Shown one piece after another: positions 1 through 5,149 of a stretch of 7,643 bases of DNA (position 1 is its first letter; every line of letters begins with the position of its first letter). Position numbers and translations under genes: made by a program. The stretch comes from Planctomycetota bacterium (GTDB taxonomy: Bacteria; Planctomycetota; Phycisphaerae; UBA1845): contig JADFIX010000147.1 in the NCBI GenBank assembly GCA_022566435.1, forward strand, positions 1 to 7,643. Reading direction: 5' to 3'. The notes under the pieces are model-generated. The model was not told the DNA's origin. It ran no database searches and saw only the letters and a program-made list of their open reading frames with translations.

Positions 1-525
1 CCAGTCGCCTTCGATTTTGCGCTTCGAGACACGCATGACTTTGGCGACCTCTTCGACCGTGAGTCCGCCGAAGAATCTGAGTTCGACGATTTGCGCTTGC
101 TGTGCATCCAGGGACGCCAGCGTTTCGAGCGCGTCGTGAAGCGTGATGGAATCCACGTCGTCTTTTGACTCTTCGTTTTCCAGGCCACTCAGAATGACGC
201 GTTGCCAATCGCCGCCGCGCTTGCCGCGTCCCCGGGCCCTCGCATGGTCGATCAGAATCCGGCGCATCGCCTGGGCGCCGACGGCGAAGAAATGGGTGCG
301 ACCCTGCCAATTCACTCGGCTCTGGTCGACGAGACGCATGAACGCCTCATGGACCAGCGCCGTCGGTTGAAGCGTATGGTTCTTCCGTTCGCCGCGCAGA
401 TACTTCTGCGCAAGATCCCGGAGTTCGTCGTAGACAAGCGGGAGGAGGTCCTTGGCCAAGCGCTCGGCCTGACCATCGCCCGTCTGCGTGATCATCTGCG
501 TCACTTTTTCCGTCTTGTCATCCAT
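1..525 (-). CDS. ECF-type RNA polymerase sigma factor (TIGR02999-like), 3' end cut by window edge
   Basis: Read on the minus strand from ATG at 525, the frame stays open for 175 codons to the window edge. The protein would direct RNA polymerase to a specific promoter set. Residues about 25-98 resemble sigma region 2 (LLPLVYDELRDLAQKYL, then TALVHEAFMRLVD and HFFAVGAQAMRRILIDHARA). Residues about 130-175 resemble region 4, ending inside the helix-turn-helix (LTVEEVAKVMRVSKRKIEGDW begins at 155). These are hallmark strings of the short ECF family very common in Planctomycetes; full members are usually about 185-200 residues, so only some 15-25 are missing. The start is supported by family alignment; a GAGGA lies 15 bases upstream, which is far for a ribosome binding site. 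No anti-sigma factor is visible. In relatives a Ser/Thr kinase gene often follows, but that would lie outside the window. Confidence 0.9.
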   Translation of the reverse strand, partial: MDDKTEKVTQMITQTGDGQAERLAKDLLPLVYDELRDLAQKYLRGERKNHTLQPTALVHEAFMRLVDQSRVNWQGRTHFFAVGAQAMRRILIDHARARGRGKRGGDWQRVILSGLENEESKDDVDSITLHDALETLASLDAQQAQIVELRFFGGLTVEEVAKVMRVSKRKIEGDW

Positions 526-573
526 GGGCCTGTGTTCAATTCCTCACATGGATTTTTCTTTCAACTCACGACT

Positions 574-602
574 ATCGTAGGCGAACCTTGGCAATGCTTC
601 AA
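574..602 (-). promoter_or_regulatory. Putative sigma-70-type promoter of the ECF sigma factor gene
   Basis: On the minus strand TTGAAG (597-602) and TACGAT (574-579) are separated by exactly 17 bases, about 50 bases before the start codon at 525. This is a reasonable housekeeping-type match read by eye; planctomycete consensus elements are not well known, so it is a prediction only. Confidence 0.4.
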
Positions 603-767
603 ACGGGGCCTCCCGATCCTTGGCTGGGCATTTCGCGTCGATTGAGCATCTTTTGGGGTCACGCCCACTCGTTGTTCTACACAAGTCGCTAGCCTCGATC
701 TACGCCGCCACACGTGTGGTCACGCTTCGCCCCAAAGGGACAGCCACATGTCAGCCCAGGGCACCGC

Positions 768-787
768 CCTCACCCTTACCCACATTT
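768..787 (+). repeat. Left terminal inverted repeat of the IS50-like element
   Basis: CCTCACCCTTACCCACATTT, an exact reverse complement of 2306-2325. It contains the transposase stop codon (776-778 on the minus strand). The match stops at 767 on the outside and at 788 on the inside. Confidence 0.88.
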
Positions 788-2217
788 CTCAAGTAGATCA
801 GGACGCTCGGCCGCCAGTTCGACGCCTGTCGCCATTATATGCACGTCGTACCACCCTCGCCAGATTGTCTTCCACCCTGGGTGCCCGTCGCTTTTCCTTC
901 CTATCCACCCGCCGCGTTTGGCGATGGTCAGCCAGAAACTCCGGGGCGTTAATTCGAATGGATCGGTGCCGGCCAGAGAGGCAACGACAACGAGCCAGCT
1001 GGTCGGCACAGCCTCCTGGAGGGCTTTCGGATCCTGCGATGGCTTTTTCGCCTCGGACCGAACGCTCTTGTGTTTGGTAGTAAAACCGGCCAGATCACGC
1101 AGTCGCAGCATTCGAACCGCGGTGATGGAGATAATCGCCGCCAAGCGCTTGATGTCCTCGGCATCGTCAAGTTGTGACGCTTCCACGCGGCAACCTTCCT
1201 TCTCCACGCGATGCCATTCTTCGATGACCCATCGTCGCGTATACCATTCGACGATTCGCTCGGCATCCGGTACCGTGGTCACCGCTTCGCCGGTGAGGAG
1301 CATCCAGTCGACCGGATCAACGTCTTTCGGCGGGCGATCCTCGGATAGGTACACTACAAAGACCAACTTCGGCTCCTTGGAGCTACCGGAATGATTCCAC
1401 GAACATTCGAGTTGCACTCGCGAGAATCGAACAGACAGCTTGGCCTGGCGGGCTCGCCGGGTGACGCGGCCCGTCATATCTGTCTGCTTACCGATCGAAA
1501 CGGTCATGCGGTGCCTGATGGACTGTTTGCCCATAAATGACCAGAGCTTGTCGGTCGCGTCTTCGACACGCCGATCGTGCTTCGCCCGAATGACGTAACC
1601 GACGCCGACTTCATCGCAAGCACGTATGGTCTCCAAGCTATCGCCCGCCCGGTCCATGACATGGACAAAACGCGTCTGGGCGGGTGCAGGACCCACTCGC
1701 CGTACGGCGTCTGACCACACATCCCTTTCGCGCCAACGGGCATTCCGCTGCTTGCGCGTTTCCTGCTCCGGTGCATCGATACGGCGAAACCAAAACTCAT
1801 CGAGCAGCCCCAGCAACTCGCCCGTCGGTGTCACGGCTAACGTGCCGTGCTGGACCAGTCCTCGACCCTTTCCGGTGGCCAGCTTCCCGAGTCCCTTCGT
1901 GTGGGCTCGGCTGTTGAAGGACAAGTATGTATCGTCCTGAACGCTGAGAACAACGGCGTGCTTCGCGCACGCATCGCGGGTCAGCCTCCGGTGTACATCC
2001 TGTATCGCATCCGGATCAACGGCGGGATTGTTGAGAAGACGATACGCGGCCTTCAGATCCCTCCAAGAGCCGCATTGTTTCGGAAGTGAAGTCTGAGGAG
2101 CGGCGGCCATCATGCCCGCCAGCTGCACGAGTCTTTTGAACGACGCTGATCTCCAAGATCAGCACCGCCGAAATTCGCCAAAGCCCAAACCTTGGCAGCG
2201 CACACCATCTCTTTCAT
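776..2217 (-). CDS. IS4-family (Tn5/IS50-like) transposase, frame split by a -1 shift near codon 28
   Basis: A DDE transposase that would cut and paste the surrounding element. The natural start is ATG at 2217, preceded by AGGAG with a 7-base spacer. The first 28 codons (WALANFGGADLGDQRRSK) match the Tn5 N-terminus (WA...ALGDPRRTARL). The chain then continues in the -1 frame from AGA at 2134 (RLVQLAGMMAAA), which stays open from there to the stop at 776. Joined, the product is 480 residues; Tn5 transposase is 476. The catalytic residues are present: D95 (VQDDTYLSF), D189 (HVMDRAGD) and E333 inside a perfect Y-2-R-3-E-6-K signature (Y326, R329, E333, K340). The shift falls in AAAA (2134-2137). 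One lost A, a sequencing error, or real -1 frameshifting could each explain it. Without the shift, translation from 2217 ends after 36 codons; a GTG at 2128 would yield 450 residues lacking the DNA-binding N-terminus. Confidence 0.88.
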
Positions 2218-2305
2218 CGTGGATCTCCTGTCACGATTGATCGATTGACATCCTGTCCGCGCGTACGCTAGAGAATTCATCGGTAAACCCCCGCGAAATC
2301 CATCA

Positions 2306-2325
2306 AAATGTGGGTAAGGGTGAGG
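2306..2325 (-). repeat. Right terminal inverted repeat of the IS50-like element
   Basis: AAATGTGGGTAAGGGTGAGG on the plus strand, the exact reverse complement of 768-787. It lies upstream of the transposase start. The flanking bases (ACCAATCC) do not duplicate those left of 768. Confidence 0.88.
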
Positions 2326-2331
2326 ACCAAT

Positions 2332-2351
2332 CCGCGGGCTAGCGCCCGCGG
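2332..2351. repeat. GC-rich perfect hairpin abutting the insertion sequence
   Basis: CCGCGGGCTAGCGCCCGCGG forms an 8-bp perfect stem with a TAGC loop, six bases outside the right end of the element. There is no T-run, so it is not a standard terminator. It resembles the short palindromic repeats scattered in many planctomycete genomes, but only one copy is present here. Confidence 0.55.
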
Positions 2352-2451
2352 CCGTGACTCGGCAACGAACCCACAAAACGACTTGTGACCATGCACTAGG
2401 GACATGCCCCACCCGACCGGTCACACCCATTCGAGTCTACACTGCCAGCCA

Positions 2452-2499
2452 GCACGATTTCCGCAAGGCACGATTGCCGCCGGGCACGATTGTCGCTTA
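2452..2499 (+). repeat. Three tandem 16-bp units upstream of larE
   Basis: Three consecutive units start at 2452, 2468 and 2484 and share GCACGATT followed by a two-base variable step and CGC. The third unit runs into the predicted -10 box of larE. A 19-base stretch covering the third unit (2480-2498) recurs with one mismatch at 5025-5043 in the promoter of the downstream operon. The units may be regulator binding sites or a simple tandem duplication. Confidence 0.6.
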
Positions 2500-2503
2500 T
2501 AAT
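2474..2503 (+). promoter_or_regulatory. Putative larE promoter
   Basis: TATAAT at 2498-2503 is a perfect -10 match, with TTGCCG at 2474-2479 as a -35 element (18-base spacer). Transcription would begin near 2510, leaving a leader of about 30 bases before the ATG at 2539. The -35 lies in the second tandem unit and the spacer in the third. Confidence 0.5.
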
Positions 2504-2538
2504 GCAGCATTGATTCGCGTTCTCTTGAGAGTGGCGGA

Positions 2539-3393
2539 ATGGCGGCTTCGAGCCTGGACGAAAAATACGAACGACTGCAGGGCGTGCTTCGTGAATTGCG
2601 AAGCGTCGCCGTCGCCTTCAGCGGCGGCGCGGATTCCGCCCTTCTGCTCAGAACGGCCATCGACGCACTCGGCGCTGACAACGTCGTCGCCGTCACCGGC
2701 CGTAGCGATAGCCTTGCGGAAAGCGAATTCACCCAATGTCAGCGGCTGGCGGCCGACCTCGGCGTCGAGCACGTCGCCCTCGATACCGACGAGTTCGACG
2801 ACCCGAACTACACGAGTAATCCGACGAACCGCTGCTACTATTGCAAAGATCATCTCTACGACCACATGGCCGGCTTCATCGCCGACCGCGGCCTGCACAC
2901 AATCGTCAGCGGCACGAACACCGACGACCTCGGCGACTACCGTCCCGGCATTGAAGCCGCCAACGAGCACCACGTGCGATCGCCCCTCGCGGAGGCCGGG
3001 CTGACGAAAGACGATGTCCGTGCCCTGTCATTGCGGCTCGGTTTGCCGACCCACGACAAACCAGCAAGCCCCTGTCTTTCGAGTCGCATCCCCTACGGCG
3101 AACCGGTCACACCGGAGAAACTGCGAATGATCGAGGCCGCGGAAGCGTTTCTGCACGATATGGGGATTCGGGAATGCCGCGTCAGGCATCATGACACGCT
3201 GGCCCGCATCGAAGTACCGAAGGAATGGATTGCGGCATTAGCCGAACCCGAAACCGCGGCGCGAGTCGACGCCCATTTTCGCTCGCTGGGCTACAAGTAT
3301 GTTTCGCTCGATCTTCGCGGTTTTCGAAGCGGTGCGTTGAACGAAGTCATTCCGCTATCTGTAAGCGATTCAAGACGAACGACCGCACCTTAG
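2539..3393 (+). CDS. larE: LarE, ATP-dependent sacrificial/catalytic sulfur insertase for nickel-pincer nucleotide synthesis
   Basis: A 284-residue PP-loop protein of normal length for LarE. LarE activates the carboxylates of the LarB product (dicarboxylated nicotinic acid mononucleotide) by adenylation and inserts sulfur, before LarC adds nickel, giving the cofactor of lactate racemase and related enzymes. Visible motifs are the PP-loop SGGADS (28-33), GTNTDD (125-130), DYRPG (133-137) and PCLSSRIPYG (178-187). C179 corresponds to the sulfur-donating Cys176 of the Lactobacillus enzyme. C99 and C102 (RCYYCK) add a CXXC pair; LarE proteins with these three cysteines are reported to hold a [4Fe-4S] cluster and act catalytically rather than sacrificing their own cysteine. 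The start fits the family (SLDEKYERL), although the ribosome site is weak. No larA, larB or larC is in view; the gene stands alone between two insertion sequences. Confidence 0.93.
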   Translation: MAASSLDEKYERLQGVLRELRSVAVAFSGGADSALLLRTAIDALGADNVVAVTGRSDSLAESEFTQCQRLAADLGVEHVALDTDEFDDPNYTSNPTNRCYYCKDHLYDHMAGFIADRGLHTIVSGTNTDDLGDYRPGIEAANEHHVRSPLAEAGLTKDDVRALSLRLGLPTHDKPASPCLSSRIPYGEPVTPEKLRMIEAAEAFLHDMGIRECRVRHHDTLARIEVPKEWIAALAEPETAARVDAHFRSLGYKYVSLDLRGFRSGALNEVIPLSVSDSRRTTAP

Positions 3394-3486
3394 ACACTGG
3401 GCGTTTCAAGGCGAGAGTCGTCAGTTTTCAGTTATCAGTCATTGGTTTCCGTGGGCCATGCCTTCCGCGCATCGGGGCGTTGTAGG

Positions 3487-3497
3487 TGTCCCTCCCG
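3487..3497 (+). repeat. Left terminal inverted repeat of the rve-type element
   Basis: TGTCCCTCCCG, exactly reverse-complementary to 4797-4807. Similarity decays at once on the inner side (TTTACTCC against AAAATGCT). Confidence 0.72.
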
Positions 3498-3534
3498 TTT
3501 ACTCCGTACTCGTTGGCAGCAAAGGAGTTACAGT

Positions 3535-3562
3535 TTGACGCCTCGGACGACCAAGTTACGCT
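3535..3562 (+). promoter_or_regulatory. Possible promoter of the rve-type transposase
   Basis: TTGACG (3535-3540), a strong -35, and TACGCT (3557-3562), a weak -10, are 16 bases apart and 34 bases before the start at 3596, inside the element. Confidence 0.35.
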
Positions 3563-3595
3563 TTCTTGCTGTGAAATCAAGCAATGGAGGGCGTT

Positions 3596-4618
3596 ATGGC
3601 TTGGCTACGGATGGCATTGATGCTTGTGAGAAACTTCGTCCGCGATCGCGGCGAACTTGCAATCGAGAATCTCGCGTTGCGTCAGCAACTTGCTGTTTTC
3701 CACGCCAAGAAGAAACGACCGCGGATTCGAACGGTGGATCGTATCTTCTGGGTCTGGCTGTCACGGTTTTGGTCGAATTGGCGGTCAGCGCTCCTTATCG
3801 TCCAACCCGACACCGTCGTCCGCTGGCACCAGCGGGGATTCAAGTTGTATTGGCGTTGGAAGTCGCGGACGAAAACGGTGGGGCGGCCGAAGCTTGAGAC
3901 CGAGATCCGCAACTTGATCCGACGCATGTGCCGCGAGAATACATCCTGGGGAGCGCCTCGCATCTACTCAGAATTACAATTGCTCGGGTACGACGTGTCC
4001 GAAACGACCGTGGACAAGTACATGATTCGGCATCGCAAGCCACCATCGCAAACCTGGCGTACGTTTCTTGATAATCACTTGGCTGATATCGTTGGTGTTG
4101 ATTTTTTCACGATGCCAACAGCGACCTTTCGCATCCTATTCACGTTCATCATTCTGCGCCACGATCGGCGGCGGGTCGTGCATTTCAATGTGACGGCGCA
4201 TCCGACGGCCGAATGGACCGCACAGCAAGTCGTCGAGGCCTTTCCAGATCAGGAAGCACCGCGGTTTCTGGTCCGCGATCGCGACGGAATTTACGGTCGG
4301 TGTTTCCAAACCCGAGTTGCGAACATGGGAATCGAAGAAGTCGTCTGCTCGCCACGATCGCCGTGGCAAAACCCGTACGCGGAGAGGGTGATCGGCTCCA
4401 TAAAACGAGAGTGCCTTCGGCATGTCATCGTGCTCAACGAACGGCATCTGAAGCGGATCCTCCGCTCATACTTCGCCTATTATCACGAGGATCGAACACA
4501 TCTTTCCCTCGATCGAAACTCACCGACGACTCGAAAGATCGAACCGCGTGAGCAAGGCGAGGTGATCTCGATGCCAAGAGTCGGCGGGTTGCATCACCGC
4601 TATTGCCGCGCGGCCTGA
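3596..4618 (+). CDS. Integrase core (rve) DDE transposase
   Basis: A 340-residue transposase that would move the element bounded by 3487 and 4807. ATG at 3596 is chosen over the in-frame ATG at 3584 because GGAGG sits five bases before it, while the upstream ATG has no ribosome site. The N-terminal half is basic and helical (ALRQQLAVFHAKKKRPRIR at 27-45; PDTVVRWHQRGFK at 71-83; GRP at 96-98; WGAPRIYSEL at 118-127), typical of the helix-turn-helix part. The catalytic core shows D169 (IVGVDFF), D228 (LVRDRDGIYG) and E263 (NPYAERVIGSIKRE), a D-x34-E spacing normal for this fold, followed by YYHEDRTHLSLD (295-306). The frame is uninterrupted, so the element could be active. Similar one-frame transposases are common in Planctomycetes and Acidobacteria; the exact family is unsure. 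Confidence 0.9.
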   Translation: MAWLRMALMLVRNFVRDRGELAIENLALRQQLAVFHAKKKRPRIRTVDRIFWVWLSRFWSNWRSALLIVQPDTVVRWHQRGFKLYWRWKSRTKTVGRPKLETEIRNLIRRMCRENTSWGAPRIYSELQLLGYDVSETTVDKYMIRHRKPPSQTWRTFLDNHLADIVGVDFFTMPTATFRILFTFIILRHDRRRVVHFNVTAHPTAEWTAQQVVEAFPDQEAPRFLVRDRDGIYGRCFQTRVANMGIEEVVCSPRSPWQNPYAERVIGSIKRECLRHVIVLNERHLKRILRSYFAYYHEDRTHLSLDRNSPTTRKIEPREQGEVISMPRVGGLHHRYCRAA

Positions 4619-4796
4619 GACGCATCTCGTCTTCGAGAGATTCTCTCTGCCTCAGCACTTGTGCGTCCATTGGACGTGTATTCCGCGATTGGCGAACGAA
4701 AATCCGTTCTTCCAAGACCCCGGATCAGGCCCTTCGACGCTCAGCGGTCCAGGAAATCGGGTCGGGACCGACAGAAATCTGACCGGATAGCATTTT

Positions 4797-4807
4797 CGGG
4801 AGGGACA
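4797..4807 (-). repeat. Right terminal inverted repeat of the rve-type element
   Basis: CGGGAGGGACA on the plus strand, the mirror of 3487-3497, lying 179 bases after the transposase stop codon. The stretch 4619-4796 between them has no credible gene, only small overlapping hairpins just after the stop. Confidence 0.72.
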
Positions 4808-4815
4808 GCGAATGG

Positions 4816-4834
4816 GCGGCCGTGTATTGGCCGC
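4816..4834. repeat. Small inverted repeat just outside the rve-type element
   Basis: GCGGCC (4816-4821) and GGCCGC (4829-4834) form a 6-bp GC-only stem with a 7-base loop, nine bases outside the element. No T-run follows, so it is not a standard terminator. Confidence 0.35.
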
Positions 4835-5006
4835 GACGTGCATATACAATTTGCAAGATTGTTCCGTTTTCGGGCGTTCGAGGCGAAGCGAAGCATGGCC
4901 GGTCGATCAATGCCCACTTCAATCTTGGCGAGCATGCCGTTTACACCGGTGATGTCTATGACGTAGGCGGATGGGCGCAAGCACGGACAAGATAGGCCAC
5001 TTTCGC

Positions 5007-5035
5007 TTGAATCGAGTGGCTCGACCGGGTACGAT
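5007..5035 (+). promoter_or_regulatory. Putative promoter of the ACT/TIR-like operon, with spacer dyad
   Basis: TTGAAT (5007-5012) and TACGAT (5030-5035) are separated by exactly 17 bases, close to the TTGAAG/TACGAT arrangement before the sigma factor gene. The spacer is occupied by a perfect dyad TCGAG-TGG-CTCGA (5012-5024), a classic position for a repressor site. Transcription would start near 5042, giving a leader of about 108 bases. Confidence 0.45.
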
Positions 5036-5056
5036 TGTCGCTTGAGGTTCGATACG

Positions 5057-5110
5057 TGGGAAATGTCGGTAGACTTGTAGGCGCCGAAGTGGCGACTGGG
5101 AAATGTCCGT
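5057..5110 (+). repeat. Pair of 14-bp direct repeats in the operon leader
   Basis: TGGGAAATGTCGGT (5057-5070) and TGGGAAATGTCCGT (5097-5110) differ at one base and are offset by exactly 40 bp, close to four helical turns. They lie between the predicted transcription start and the ATG at 5150. They may bind a protein on DNA or RNA. Confidence 0.55.
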
Positions 5111-5149
5111 CTCAAGGTCGTGATCGTGTGAAACTCACAGAGGTAGCAA

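Larger units (their letters stand above)
768..2325 (-). mobile_element. IS4-family insertion sequence, IS50/Tn5-like
   Basis: A 1558-bp element bounded by 20-bp perfect inverted repeats (768-787 and 2306-2325) and filled by one transposase gene on the minus strand. The size is close to IS50 (about 1.53 kb). From memory of the IS50 outside end (CTGACTCTTATACACAAGT), about 13 of 19 positions match the terminal repeat here, which agrees with the transposase similarity. The transposase stop codon lies inside the left repeat. IS50 duplicates 9 bp of target, but no matching direct repeat flanks this copy, so it may be old, rearranged, or its junctions may have been altered. The transposase frame is broken once (see gene). 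Confidence 0.85.
3487..4807 (+). mobile_element. Insertion sequence with integrase-type (rve) transposase and TGT...ACA ends
   Basis: A 1321-bp element delimited by 11-bp perfect inverted repeats TGTCCCTCCCG (3487-3497) and CGGGAGGGACA (4797-4807), enclosing one intact transposase gene with about 110 bases upstream and 190 downstream. TGT/ACA ends and a single rve-type frame recall the IS481/IS3 side of DDE elements, but I cannot assign a named family. No obvious target-site duplication: the bases just outside (GTAGG and GCGAA) differ. Confidence 0.75.
4808..5149. other. Non-coding control region upstream of the ACT/TIR-like operon
   Basis: 342 bases with no convincing gene on either strand. 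Contents in order: a 6-bp stem (GCGGCC 4816-4821, GGCCGC 4829-4834, 7-base loop), a promoter at 5007-5035 with a dyad in its spacer, and two 14-bp direct repeats at 5057-5070 and 5097-5110. An antisense open frame crosses it (4741-5226) but also overlaps the element end and the start of the next gene, and shows no family resemblance. Confidence 0.6.

Noticed and set aside
708..719. Perfect palindrome CCACACGTGTGG left of the IS50-like element
   Set aside because: A 12-base palindrome can occur by chance and no gene start or second copy supports a role.
714..1394. Long plus-strand open frame across the transposase gene
   Set aside because: It is antisense to a well-supported transposase and shows a biased, repetitive composition typical of shadow frames.
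657..2442. Loose similarity between sequences on both sides of the IS50-like element (GGTCACGCCCACTCG near 657 and GGTCACACCCATTCG near 2419)
   Set aside because: About 20 of 24 positions match with a gap, and the copies lie about 80-110 bases away from the ends; too weak and too far to be a target duplication.
2497..2973. Minus-strand open frame over larE
   Set aside because: Antisense to larE; valine/alanine-rich composition reflects the third-codon GC of the real gene.
3421..3450. TCAGTTTTCAGTTATCAG stretch after larE as a repeat array or CRISPR
   Set aside because: Only an internal CAGTT echo; no regular units with spacers.
4625..4647. Possible terminator after the rve-type transposase (TCTCG/CGAGA and GAGAG/CTCTC stems)
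   Set aside because: Two short mutually exclusive 5-bp stems without a T-run; not convincing.
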